NCBI GenBank assembly: GCA_946480465.1
Contig: CAMLJY010000027.1
Coordinates: forward strand, 1-64,000
DNA: 64,000 nucleotides
Source: an uncultured Burkholderiales bacterium
GTDB taxonomy: Bacteria > Pseudomonadota > Gammaproteobacteria > Burkholderiales > Burkholderiaceae
Direction of reading: 5' to 3'
The stretch's first letter is position 1; each line of letters starts with the position of its first letter. The notes beneath the pieces were generated by a model that was not told where the DNA came from, did not search any database, and saw nothing but the letters and a program-made list of their open reading frames with translations. The position numbers and the translations under genes were made by a program. This document shows, in pieces, positions 41,949 through 49,933 of this stretch.

Positions 41949-43247
41949 TCAGGCGGTGCGCAGCGTGCTGGCGCCGCGCCGGTCCTCGCGCGTGAGGCCG
42001 GTGAAGGCGAAGTCCAGTGCCGGCAAGCGCCCGGAGACGATCTCGGCAATCGCCTTGCCCGAGCCGGCGGAGTGCGTCCAGCCCAGCGTGCCGTGGCCGG
42101 TGTTGAGGAACAGGTTGGCGATCTTCGAGCGGCCGACATAGGGCACGTTCGACGGCGTGGCCGGGCGCAGGCCGGTCCAATAGCGGGCGCCCTGGCCGTC
42201 GGTCATGCGCGGGAACAGCTCGCGCACGCGCCGCACGATGGCCTCGCAGCGGGTCAGGTTCAGCGTGGTGTCGTAGCCGTTCAGCTCCGCCGTGCCTGCG
42301 ATGCGCAGGCGGTTGCCCAGGCGCGAGAACACCAGCTTGTACTCGTCGTCCGTCAGCGACACGGAGTACGACTGCGCCGAGTCGATCACCGGCAAGGTCA
42401 CCGAGTAGCCCTTGGCCGGGTAGATGTTCAGCGAAATGCCCAACTGCTTCGCGAATCCGGCCGAGAACGAGCCCAGGCACAACACGAAGCGGTCCGCGGT
42501 GAGCGTGCGCACGATGCCCAGCGCATCAGCTGCCTGCACCGCATCCAGCCGGTCGCCGGCGTGCTGCAGTCCGACGATGCGCGTCTCGTACAGGAACTGC
42601 ACGCCCGCGGCGGCGCAGCGCGCGGCCAGGGCTTGCGTGAAGGCGTGGGCATCGCCCGATTCGTCGCTGGGCGTCATGCTGCCGCCGACGATGCGCTCGC
42701 GGCATTGCGCGAGCGCGGGCTCGATGGCCACGCACTCGTCGGCCGTCTTCATGTCCAGCTCGCAGCCGTGCTCGCGCATCACGCGCGCGGGCTCCTGCGC
42801 GGCGGCGTATTCGGCCTCGCTCGTGTAGAAGTGCAGGATGCCCTTCGTCAGCTGGTCGTACTGCAGGCCCAGCTCTGCGCGCAGCTGCTGCAAGGTGGTG
42901 CGGCTGTAGAGGCCCAGGTTGACGATCTGGCGGATGTTGTGACGCGTGCGCGCCGGCGTGCATTCACGCAGGAAGGACAGCCCCCACAGCCACTGCCGCG
43001 CATCCGGGCGCAGTCGGAACAACAGCGGCGCATCCTCCTTCGCCAGCCACTTCAGCACCTTCAGCGGCGCCCCCGGGTTGGCCCAGGGCTCGGCATGCGA
43101 GACCGAGATCTGCCCGCCGTTGGCGAAGCTGGTTTCGAGGCCGGCCGCGGGCTGGCGGTCGATGACGGTGACCTCGTGGCCTGCCTGGCGCAGGAACCAG
43201 GCCGAGGTGATGCCGGTGACGCCGGCGCCGAGCACGATGACTTTCAT
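41949..43247 (-). CDS. dadA: D-amino acid dehydrogenase small subunit
   Basis: 432 residues, membrane-associated FAD enzyme that oxidises D-alanine and other D-amino acids to 2-oxo acids and ammonia. FAD loop VLGAGVTGITSAW (5-17), the family-specific ETSFANGGQISVSHAEPWANP, and WTGLRPATPSNVPYVGRS with GHGTLGWTHSAGSGK near the end. Full length for DadA. Its leader carries a glycine riboswitch, so glycine appears to control it; this suggests glycine is a substrate or signal, as seen for other riboswitch-controlled flavoenzymes in betaproteobacteria. No alanine racemase (dadX) gene is adjacent. Confidence 0.93.
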   Translation of the reverse strand: MKVIVLGAGVTGITSAWFLRQAGHEVTVIDRQPAAGLETSFANGGQISVSHAEPWANPGAPLKVLKWLAKEDAPLLFRLRPDARQWLWGLSFLRECTPARTRHNIRQIVNLGLYSRTTLQQLRAELGLQYDQLTKGILHFYTSEAEYAAAQEPARVMREHGCELDMKTADECVAIEPALAQCRERIVGGSMTPSDESGDAHAFTQALAARCAAAGVQFLYETRIVGLQHAGDRLDAVQAADALGIVRTLTADRFVLCLGSFSAGFAKQLGISLNIYPAKGYSVTLPVIDSAQSYSVSLTDDEYKLVFSRLGNRLRIAGTAELNGYDTTLNLTRCEAIVRRVRELFPRMTDGQGARYWTGLRPATPSNVPYVGRSKIANLFLNTGHGTLGWTHSAGSGKAIAEIVSGRLPALDFAFTGLTREDRRGASTLRTA

Positions 43248-43390
43248 GGGGAGCACTCTCCGATTCGCAAGGACAACGCTGAAGCGAAACGAACGAGAGT
43301 GGCGCGCAGGACGTGCTGGCGGCCGGTCCCGGGAGGGACGCGAAGCGCGCGCGGCAAGGCCCGTGATGCCTTCTCTCGCGCCGCTCCCGC

Positions 43391-43480
43391 TGTCCTTGGT
43401 ACCTGAGAGATTCGGGCCGGTCCCCGCGGGGATGCCCTTGCTCCTTCGGTGGAAGCCCTGGGCGGGCTTCACTCTCCAGT
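43391..43480 (-). promoter_or_regulatory. Glycine riboswitch upstream of dadA
   Basis: The minus strand reads ACTGGAGAGTG, a GC hairpin, CCACCGAAGGAGCAAGG, a second hairpin (CCCCGCGGGG), then AATCTCTCAGGTACCAAGGACA. These are the conserved pieces of the gcvT-type glycine aptamer in the right order. About 145 bases of leader follow before the dadA ATG. A second aptamer's ACCGAAGG core is missing downstream, so this is a single-aptamer form. No intrinsic terminator is seen, so control may act on translation. Confidence 0.88.
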
Positions 43481-43494
43481 GTCGGCTGTGACCG

Positions 43495-43815
43495 GAACCA
43501 GTACCGGGCCTGAGCGTGTATGGGAGGTTGCGCCTTCGGCGGCAGTGCCTGCTTCGCAGGACGCTGCGCTCTCCTGGTTCCGGGGGCGGATTCTCGGTGG
43601 AGGCGCCTCGGCGGGTCAAGCGGCGTAGCGCTGCCCGCGCGCGCGTCCACGGGCTGCACGTCGTGGACCGCCACGGCCGAGCGAGTGCGTGGTGCCATGG
43701 GAGTGCGATGCCGCAAGCACCAACTTCCTTCTACCTCGCGCCCTGCCTCTCGCCGCCCCGCGTGGCGGCTTGGTGCATCCCGGGCAAGACACGCGACGCT
43801 TGACCGTCTCCGGAC
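43495..43815. other. Non-coding gap between the dadA leader and vapC
   Basis: About 320 bases with no credible gene. It should hold the dadA promoter, but no good -35/-10 pair is obvious. It contains small hairpins, including CCTGC-TTC-GCAGG near 43550 and GTCCACG/CGTGGAC (43645-43668). Open frames here are short or shadows of the genes on the other strand. Confidence 0.4.
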
Positions 43816-44238
43816 TTACTGCAGCGCGGTCCAGCGCAGGCCTGAAAAGCGGGCGAAGTCGCGGTCGAAGCTGATCAGCTCCGCGTTGTGTTCGATGGCC
43901 ATCGCCGCAAGGTGCGCGTCCGAGACCAGCGATCCGCCCTGGCCCACGCCGATCAGCAGGCGGGACAGGATGGCCGCGTGGCGATCACCGGGCGCCAGGG
44001 TGGTTGCAGCAGGGTGGTCGAGCCAGCTGTGCACCACCTGCAGCGCGTCTTCCACCGTCAGCGGGTTGCTGAGGATGCCGTTGCGCGTGGTGAGGCGAAG
44101 AAAGCCCAGCAGCACGGTCCAAGGCAGGCCGACGTCGCCTTCGGTGAAAGCCTGCTGCAGCGCTTGCTTGGCCACTGCATGCTGTGGCGACGCGGTGTTC
44201 ACTGCGTACAGCAGCACGTTCACGTCCGGCAGCTTCAT
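43816..44238 (-). CDS. vapC: PIN-domain toxin, VapC family
   Basis: 140 residues, PIN-fold Mg-dependent ribonuclease. The acidic active-site residues are visible as Asp5 (KLPDVNVLLYAVN), an Asp in LVSDAHLAAMAIEH and Asp of ISFDRDFARF. VapC toxins cleave tRNA or rRNA to stop growth when the antitoxin is lost. Start overlaps the antitoxin stop by 4 bases (ATGA), the standard order antitoxin then toxin. Full length for the family, so likely functional. Confidence 0.88.
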   Translation of the reverse strand: MKLPDVNVLLYAVNTASPQHAVAKQALQQAFTEGDVGLPWTVLLGFLRLTTRNGILSNPLTVEDALQVVHSWLDHPAATTLAPGDRHAAILSRLLIGVGQGGSLVSDAHLAAMAIEHNAELISFDRDFARFSGLRWTALQ

Positions 44239-44492
44239 GCGCCGCGTGCCAGCTTGGCCGCCAGGTCGCGGTCTTCCAGCTCTTCGGCCAGGGCCAGGGC
44301 CTTGGTCAGGTCCACCCGCGCGCTGCCCATGTCGTGGCATGGCCATTGGGGGGGCGGTGCCTTGCCGCGCCGCGGCCGCAGCCCGGCGCGCACAGCCTCG
44401 TTCAGCGTCACCTTGAAGGGCTTGCCGCTGCGGTAGGCCGCCTTGGTGAGCATTTCCTTGACGTCGGGATCGAGCGTGATGGTGGTGCGCAT
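44235..44492 (-). CDS. vapB: VapB-like ribbon-helix-helix antitoxin
   Basis: 85 residues. An N-terminal ribbon-helix-helix (MRTTITLDPDVKEMLTKAAYRS) provides dimeric DNA binding, and the C-terminal half (VDLTKALALAEELEDRDLAAKL) is the helix that should wrap the VapC active site. It is translated with vapC and is expected to repress its own promoter by binding the two palindromes just upstream. The start at 44492 is the only ATG giving the RHH strand at its proper place. Confidence 0.85.
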   Translation of the reverse strand: MRTTITLDPDVKEMLTKAAYRSGKPFKVTLNEAVRAGLRPRRGKAPPPQWPCHDMGSARVDLTKALALAEELEDRDLAAKLARGA

Positions 44493-44510
44493 GCGTACCT
44501 CCTGAGATGA

Positions 44511-44545
44511 GCATCATGATGCCATGACCTGGCGCATCATGATGC
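44511..44545. promoter_or_regulatory. Twin 12-bp palindromes upstream of vapBC
   Basis: GCATCATGATGC, a perfect 12-bp palindrome, occurs at 44511-44522 and again at 44534-44545, starts 23 bases apart. They lie 18 bases upstream of the vapB start and suit cooperative binding by a VapB-VapC complex, the usual autoregulation of this module. Confidence 0.75.
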
Positions 44546-44573
44546 TTTTCAGGTTCCCGGGCAGGTGGAGCGT

Positions 44574-44595
44574 GGTGCCGCTAGGATGCGGCACC
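44574..44595. promoter_or_regulatory. 8-bp inverted repeat upstream of the peptide-binding protein gene
   Basis: GGTGCCGC (44574-44581) and GCGGCACC (44588-44595) are perfect inverted repeats around TAGGAT, which itself resembles a -10 box. The site lies 21 bases before the ATG at 44617 and just before its GAAGGAG. It could be an operator or an mRNA hairpin. Confidence 0.4.
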
Positions 44596-44616
44596 GCCCG
44601 CGAGAAGGAGCCCGCC

Positions 44617-46110
44617 ATGATCCGCCGCCGCACCGCCTTGAGCCTGCCCGCCGCCGCGTTCGCCCTGCAGCCCTGGTGGGCCGAGGCGCAGGGATCGAAG
44701 AAGGATTCGCTGGTGCTGGCGATGACGCTGGAGCCGCCGGGGCTCGACCCCACCGCGGGCGCGGCGTCTGCGATCGGCGAGGTCGTGCTCTACAACGTCT
44801 TCGAGACGCTGACCAAGATCAACGGCGACTCGTCCGTCACGCCGCTGCTGGCGCAGAGCTGGACCGTGACGCCTGACAACAAGACCTGGGCCTTCAAGCT
44901 GCGCCCCGGCGTGAAGTTCCAGAACGGCGAGCCTTTCAACGCCAAGGCGGTGAAGTTCTCGTTCGAGCGCGCGGCCGAGGCCGCCAGCGTCAACAAGGAC
45001 AAGGCCACCTTCGCCAACATCGTCAACATCGCGCTCACCGACGACCTGACCGTCGTGCTGACGCTGAAGAACCAGAACCCCGACTTCCTGTTCCAGCTCG
45101 GCCAGGCGACCGCTGTCATCGTCGAACCCAAGAGCGCGGCGACCAACGCGACGCAGCCGGTGGGCACCGGCCCCTACAGGCTGGAAAGCTGGGCCAAGGG
45201 CTCGTCCATCGTGCTGGCGCGCTGGGACGGTTTCCGCGACCCCGCCTCGATCAAGCTGCGCCGGGTGACGGTGCGCTTCATCAGCGACACGGCGGCCCAG
45301 GTGGCCGCGATGCTGGCCGGGGACGTCGACCACTTCCCGCGCATTGCCGCCGCGCGCACGCTGGAGCAGTTCAAGCGCGACAAGCGCTTCCAGGTCACCA
45401 TCAGCGGCTCGCGCGCCAAGACCATCCTCGCCATCAACAACAAGAAGAAGCCGCTGGACGATGTGCGGGTGCGCCGCGCCATCGCGATGGCGATCGACCG
45501 CAAGCAGGTGGTCGAAGGCGCGGCCGAGGGCTTCGGCACGCCGATCGGCAGCTTCTACGTGCCGGGTGCGCCCGGCTACGTCGACCTGACCGCCGTGAAC
45601 GCCTACAACCCGGAGCGCGCCAAGGCCTTGCTGAAGGAAGCCGGCGTGACGACACCGCTGGAGTTGTCGCTGAAGCTGCCGCCGCCGCCCTATGCGCGCC
45701 AGGGCGGCGAGGTGATCGCGGCGATGCTGGCCAAGGTCGGCATCGTCGCGAAGCAGGAGAACGTGGAGTGGGCGCAGTGGCTCTCGGGCGTCTACGGCCA
45801 GAAGGCCTATGACCTGACGCTCGTCTCGCACGTCGAGCCGCTGGACTTCGGCAACTTCGCGCGGCCGGGGTACTACTGGAACTACGAGTCCACCAAGTTC
45901 AACGAGCTGTGGGCGAGGGTCAACGCCACGGCCGACACGAAGCAGCGCCATCAACTGCTGGCCGAGCTGCAGCGCCTGGTGGCCGACGATGCCGTGGCGG
46001 CCTACCTCTACCAGCCGACCTGGATCACCGTGTCCAGCGCGCGGCTCAAGGGCATCTGGAAGGACATGCCGATCTTCGCCAACGACCTGTCCGCGCTGTC
46101 CTGGGCCTAA
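44617..46110 (+). CDS. ABC transporter peptide/solute-binding protein (SBP_bac_5)
   Basis: 497 residues. A twin-Arg-like start (MIRRRTALSLPAAAFALQPWWAEA) serves as signal peptide. The mature protein is family 5 (DppA/OppA type): DSLVLAMTLEPPGLDPTAG, LRPGVKFQNGEPFNAKAVKFSFER, VGTGPYRLESWAKG and DVRVRRAIAMAIDRKQ. It delivers peptides or other solutes to an inner-membrane ABC transporter, but no permease or ATPase genes are adjacent. GAAGGAG lies 6 bases before the ATG, which decides the start. It is followed after 17 bases by a TTC38-like gene. Confidence 0.9.
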   Translation: MIRRRTALSLPAAAFALQPWWAEAQGSKKDSLVLAMTLEPPGLDPTAGAASAIGEVVLYNVFETLTKINGDSSVTPLLAQSWTVTPDNKTWAFKLRPGVKFQNGEPFNAKAVKFSFERAAEAASVNKDKATFANIVNIALTDDLTVVLTLKNQNPDFLFQLGQATAVIVEPKSAATNATQPVGTGPYRLESWAKGSSIVLARWDGFRDPASIKLRRVTVRFISDTAAQVAAMLAGDVDHFPRIAAARTLEQFKRDKRFQVTISGSRAKTILAINNKKKPLDDVRVRRAIAMAIDRKQVVEGAAEGFGTPIGSFYVPGAPGYVDLTAVNAYNPERAKALLKEAGVTTPLELSLKLPPPPYARQGGEVIAAMLAKVGIVAKQENVEWAQWLSGVYGQKAYDLTLVSHVEPLDFGNFARPGYYWNYESTKFNELWARVNATADTKQRHQLLAELQRLVADDAVAAYLYQPTWITVSSARLKGIWKDMPIFANDLSALSWA

Positions 46111-46127
46111 ATCGAGAAGGGCGCGTC

Positions 46128-47459
46128 ATGGTCGACGCCCACGACCCCTTCGGCCTGCCGATCCGGGTGCGGCACCCGGGCAGCGCCGCGGCGGTCGCGG
46201 GCTTCATCAACGGCTTCCTCGGCTACACGCCGCGCATCCTCGACGTGCTGGGGGCGGCCGAGCAGGACGACAGCCTCATCGTGCAGGCCTGCGCCGCGGC
46301 GCTGCAGATGTTCGCCGAGAACGCCCAGGGCGCCGCCAGCGCACGGCGCCAGCTGGCGCGTGCGCGGTCGGCCGGCCTGCCTTGCACGGAAAGGGAGCGG
46401 CAGTTCGGCGAAGCCGTGCAGCTGTGGGTGGAGGGCGACGCACCCGCCGCGCTGGCCGCGCATGCCCAGGCGCTGGCGCGCTGGCCGCGCGACCTGTGCA
46501 CGCTGAAGCTGGCGCAGTACCACGCCTTCAACCTCGGCGATGCACCGGCGCTGCTGCGGCTGGCGCTGGCCGCGCTGCCGGCCGCGCACGACCAGGCCTG
46601 GCTGCACGGCATGCTGGCCTTCGGCTGGGAGCAGTGCCACCGGCTCGACGAGGCCGAGCATGCAGCCCGCCTGGCGCTGGCGATGCGGCCGGACGAACCC
46701 TGGGCCCAGCATGCGCTGGCCCACGTGATGCTGGCCGACGGCCGCCTGCGCGAAGGCGCGGCCTTCCTGCGCGCGGCCAGCAGCCAGTGGCAGGGCCTGA
46801 CGTCCTTCATGCGCACCCACAACTGGTGGCACCTGGCCCTGTTCCTGATCGAGCTGGGGGACGAGGCGGGCGCGCTGGCGCTGTACGACCACCAGGTCTG
46901 GGGCGTCGACAAGTCCTACTCGCAGGACCAGGTGGGCGCGGTGTCGCTGCTGGCGCGGCTGGAGCTGGCGGGCGTGGACGTCGGCGAGCGCTGGCAGGAG
47001 CTGGCCGGCTGGCTGACCGGGCGGCTGGAAGACCGGGTGCAGCCCTTCCTGGACCTGCAGTACCTGTACGGCCTGGCCCGCGCCGGGCGGCCCGAGGCGG
47101 AACGGCTGCTGGCGCGCATCGAGGCCTTCGCCCCGACCGCGCCGCCGGCCTTGCGCGAGGCCTGGCAGCGCGTGGCGGTGCCGGCCGGCCGTGGCCTGCT
47201 GGCGCATGCTCAGGGGCGCTGGGCCGAGGCGGCCGAGGCGCTGGAACAGGCGCTGCCGCGGCTGGCGGCCATCGGTGGCAGCCACGCGCAGCGCGAACTC
47301 TTCGAGCAGCTCCACCTCGACGCGCTGCAGCGCGGCAGCCGCTGGGCGGGCGCGCTGAACCTGGTGCAGCCGATGGCCGGGCGGCAGCCGCAGTCGCTGC
47401 GGCTGAAGCGGCGCGCGCAGGCGATCAGCGCGGCCCTGGGCTTGCCGCTGCCCGCCTGA
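46128..47459 (+). CDS. TTC38-like tetratricopeptide repeat protein
   Basis: 443 residues, all helical, soluble, no signal peptide. Repeats of TPR type run through most of the chain (for example LHGMLAFGWEQCHRLDEAEHAARLA and HALAHVMLADGRLREGA), and HNWWHLALFLIELGDEAGALALYDH is the core of the TTC38 family, whose function is unknown. GAGAAGGG precedes the ATG. It probably shares a transcript with the solute-binding gene. A scaffold or protein-binding role is likely; no catalytic motif is visible. Confidence 0.8.
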   Translation: MVDAHDPFGLPIRVRHPGSAAAVAGFINGFLGYTPRILDVLGAAEQDDSLIVQACAAALQMFAENAQGAASARRQLARARSAGLPCTERERQFGEAVQLWVEGDAPAALAAHAQALARWPRDLCTLKLAQYHAFNLGDAPALLRLALAALPAAHDQAWLHGMLAFGWEQCHRLDEAEHAARLALAMRPDEPWAQHALAHVMLADGRLREGAAFLRAASSQWQGLTSFMRTHNWWHLALFLIELGDEAGALALYDHQVWGVDKSYSQDQVGAVSLLARLELAGVDVGERWQELAGWLTGRLEDRVQPFLDLQYLYGLARAGRPEAERLLARIEAFAPTAPPALREAWQRVAVPAGRGLLAHAQGRWAEAAEALEQALPRLAAIGGSHAQRELFEQLHLDALQRGSRWAGALNLVQPMAGRQPQSLRLKRRAQAISAALGLPLPA

Positions 47460-47489
47460 CGAGGGATGCCGGGCGCGGGACCGCCGGCC

Positions 47490-48281
47490 TCAGGCCGCGC
47501 CCAGCGCCTCCAGCGCTTCCAGGTCCCGCACCTCCCAGCGCCCCGCGGCCACGCGCAGCACGCCGGAGCGTTCCAGCTTCTTCAGCCCCGCATTCACCCG
47601 CTGCCGGCTGGCGCCCAGCAGGTCCGCCACGTCCTGCTGCGACAGCTTCAGCGCGATTCGCAGGCCGCCCGCTTCGCGCTGGCCGAATCGCCGTGCCAGC
47701 TGCAGCAGCTGGCGCGCCAGGCGGTTCTCCAGCGGCAGCGACACCGCATCGGCGAAGAGACCCATCATCGTGCGGGCACGGCGGCAGTTCAGCCGCGCCA
47801 GCGCCAGGCCCAGGTCGGGGCTGCGCGCGAGCAGCTGCAACAGGTCGTCCTTGCGCAGCACGAGGATCGTGGAGTCGGCGCAGGTTTCCGCGTCGCAGGG
47901 CTGGCCCATGCCGTCGATCAACGGGATGTCGCCGAACCAGCCGCCGGGTTCGACCAGCTGGAAGCTGACCTGCTTGCCCGAAGCCAGCGCGGTCGACAGC
48001 CGCACCGCGCCGGCGGCGACGCCGAACCAGGCGTCGGCGCTGCCGGCGCCGCGGGTCAGCACCACGCCGGCGCGCAGGCGCCGCACCGTGGAGCGGGCCA
48101 GGATCGCGTGCTGCAGGTCCGGCGCGAGGCTTGCGAACCAGGCGTCGCCGCGCACCGCCTGTTCCTCCGCGGCGCTGAGCTTGGCGCTGCCGGCCACGGC
48201 CGCCAGGTTCAGCGGCCGGGCTGGCCGGTCGGCGCCGTCGGTCTGCGGGGGGAACGAGCGGAGCAGGGGCTGGGCGGACAT
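47490..48281 (-). CDS. Crp/Fnr-family transcriptional regulator
   Basis: 263 residues. A cyclic-nucleotide-binding-like beta-roll (about 45-165: DAWFGVAAGAVRLSTALASGKQVSFQLVEPGGWFGDIPLIDG) and a winged HTH (about 180-250: LKLSQQDVADLLGASRQRVNAGLKKLERSGVL). The N-terminal FNR-type cysteine set is absent, so it does not carry an oxygen-sensing Fe-S cluster. The phosphate-binding cassette of cAMP binders is also altered, so the ligand is unclear. It is divergent from a TetR-type gene across a perfect palindrome. Confidence 0.85.
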   Translation of the reverse strand: MSAQPLLRSFPPQTDGADRPARPLNLAAVAGSAKLSAAEEQAVRGDAWFASLAPDLQHAILARSTVRRLRAGVVLTRGAGSADAWFGVAAGAVRLSTALASGKQVSFQLVEPGGWFGDIPLIDGMGQPCDAETCADSTILVLRKDDLLQLLARSPDLGLALARLNCRRARTMMGLFADAVSLPLENRLARQLLQLARRFGQREAGGLRIALKLSQQDVADLLGASRQRVNAGLKKLERSGVLRVAAGRWEVRDLEALEALGAA

Positions 48282-48322
48282 CGCGACACCTTGGTGAGGA
48301 ACAGCGGACAGCTCGAAAAAAT

Positions 48323-48340
48323 ACCGAGCGCTCGCTCGGT
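48323..48340. promoter_or_regulatory. Operator-like palindrome between crp-type and tetR-type genes
   Basis: ACCGAGCG-CT-CGCTCGGT, a perfect 8+8 inverted repeat, sits 42 bases from the Crp-type start and 65 from the TetR-type start. TACAAT at 48352-48357 could be the -10 of the TetR-type gene and TATTTT on the other strand that of the Crp-type gene. The sequence resembles classical TetR-family operators. Confidence 0.65.
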
Positions 48341-48404
48341 TTCGGCGAGTCTACAATCCGCCCGCCCTGGGGTCAACGCGAGATCGACAGCCCCCTGGCG
48401 CAAC

Positions 48405-49190
48405 ATGCCGACGCCCGCCGCCCACCCGCTGCCGCGTGTTCAGCCCATGCCGCTCGACCTGCCTTCGCCCCGGTTCCTGTTCGCCGACTTCAAGCGTGTC
48501 GCACCGGTGGACGCCACCAGCGTGTGGCCGTTGCTGCTGGAGCGCAACGCGAACCGCATGACGGTCAAGCGTCCCGCGGCGGCGATGGAGAACCTGCGCG
48601 CGATCGTCGAGACGACCTTCCGCCTCGCCAACAAGGTGGGCTTCGGCGCGATGACGCTGCGCGACCTCAGTCGCGAGTGCGGCCTGTCGATGGGCGGCCT
48701 GTACGGCTACATCGCCAGCAAGGACGACCTGGCCGCGATGATCGAGGACGTGATCCGCTACCTCGCCGGCGAGATCCCGTCCTGGTTCGCCGGGCGCTTC
48801 ACGCCGGCCGAGCGGCTCGACGCCACGCTGCGCTCGCACGTCTACATCAGCGAACTGCTGCAGCCGTGGTTCTATTTCGTGTTCCTGGAGTCGCGCACGC
48901 TGTCGGACAGCCAGCGCCAGGTGGCCAAGGCGGCGGAGATGGCGGTGCACGATGGCTTCGCCACGCTGGTGGTCGATGCCGGTGTCGACGATCCGGCCGA
49001 AGCCCACCTGCTGGCGGGCCACTTCATTGCGCTGGTGCAGGACTGGTACGTCAAGCGCTGGAAGTACCGGCAGGCCAAGATCGGCGTCGATGCCTTCGCC
49101 AACAGCCTTGGCCGGCTGGCGCTGGCGCGCATCGCGGCATCGGTGCCGCCGGCGGCCGCCGGGCCGCGGCTGGTGGCGGCCTCAGGCTGA
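48405..49190 (+). CDS. TetR/AcrR-family transcriptional regulator
   Basis: 261 residues with an unusually long N-terminal extension (about 60 residues) before the HTH (LANKVGFGAMTLRDLSRECGLSMGGLYGYIASKDDLAAM). The C-terminal helical domain has no recognisable ligand motif but is rich in aromatic residues (LLQPWFYFVFLESRTLS). The start is uncertain: ATGs at 48405 and 48447 are both in frame, neither with a clear ribosome site. Its probable operator is the palindrome at 48323-48340, which would also control the divergent Crp-type gene. The last 9 bases overlap the convergent phosphatase gene. Confidence 0.82.
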   Translation: MPTPAAHPLPRVQPMPLDLPSPRFLFADFKRVAPVDATSVWPLLLERNANRMTVKRPAAAMENLRAIVETTFRLANKVGFGAMTLRDLSRECGLSMGGLYGYIASKDDLAAMIEDVIRYLAGEIPSWFAGRFTPAERLDATLRSHVYISELLQPWFYFVFLESRTLSDSQRQVAKAAEMAVHDGFATLVVDAGVDDPAEAHLLAGHFIALVQDWYVKRWKYRQAKIGVDAFANSLGRLALARIAASVPPAAAGPRLVAASG

Positions 49191-49829
49191 GGCCGGCACC
49201 GTGCTGGGCTGCTCCGGCAGCCCGGCAAGGTGCTCGGCATCGGCCCAGCGCAGCACCTGCAGGCGGTCTTCCGCCCAGCGCAGCCGGTTGATGCCGGTGT
49301 TGGGGATCGCGCAATCGCGGGCGCCGTGCAGCGGCAGGCCGTGCGCATTGCGCCACAGCATGTCCAGCACGCCGCCGTGCGTGACGACGGCGACGCGCCG
49401 GCCGGCAAAGGCGGCCAGCGTGGCCGCCAGCGCGCGCTGCACGCGCTCGAAGAACATGCGGTTGCTCTCGGCGCCGCCGGGCAGCGCGTAGTCGGCCTCG
49501 TGCCGCACCCAGCGGTCCCACAGCGCCGTGTGCTGGCCGCGGATGGTCGGCACGTCCAGGCCTTCCAGCACGCCGAAGCACTGCTCGCGCCACAGCGGCT
49601 CGATCTCCACCGCCAGGCCGCGCGGACGGGCCAGCGGCAGAGCGGTGGCCCGCGCGCGCTGCAGGTCGCTGGCCACCAGCACGTCGATCGGCTCGCCGGC
49701 CAACCGTTCGCCCAGCAGCTCGGCCTGGCGCAGGCCGGTGTCGTTCAGCGGTACGTCGATGTGGCCCTGGAAGCGGTGCTGGCGGTTCCAGTCGGTCTCG
49801 CCATGGCGGATCACGATCAGTTCGGTCAT
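49182..49829 (-). CDS. Histidine phosphatase (phosphoglycerate mutase-like)
   Basis: 215 residues. Phosphoacceptor His in IVIRHGETDWNRQHRFQGHID near the N-terminus, second His in VAVVTHGGVLDML. The GpmB/CobC-like branch of the family dephosphorylates small phosphorylated metabolites. No cobalamin genes are near, so CobC function is not supported. The ATG at 49829 gives the standard N-terminus; the longer frame reaches into the intergenic region before the glutaminase gene. Confidence 0.88.
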   Translation of the reverse strand: MTELIVIRHGETDWNRQHRFQGHIDVPLNDTGLRQAELLGERLAGEPIDVLVASDLQRARATALPLARPRGLAVEIEPLWREQCFGVLEGLDVPTIRGQHTALWDRWVRHEADYALPGGAESNRMFFERVQRALAATLAAFAGRRVAVVTHGGVLDMLWRNAHGLPLHGARDCAIPNTGINRLRWAEDRLQVLRWADAEHLAGLPEQPSTVPASA

Positions 49830-49933
49830 CCCGGAATTGTCGGGGCGCAAGCCGCCCGCGTGCGGCGTTCCATGCGCGCCGGAGGTGGTTCGAGGGCACA
49901 CTTCAGCGCCTTTTTTCGTCGCCGGAGCCTCCT

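Noticed and set aside
43248..43390. Second glycine aptamer after the first
   Set aside because: GGACAG and a GAGAGA run occur, but the ACCGAAGG core and the closing CTCTCAGG are missing, so only one aptamer is supported.
43520..44416. 298-codon plus-strand frame over the dadA-vapC gap and vapBC
   Set aside because: It runs antisense to vapC and vapB and its translation shows no domain.
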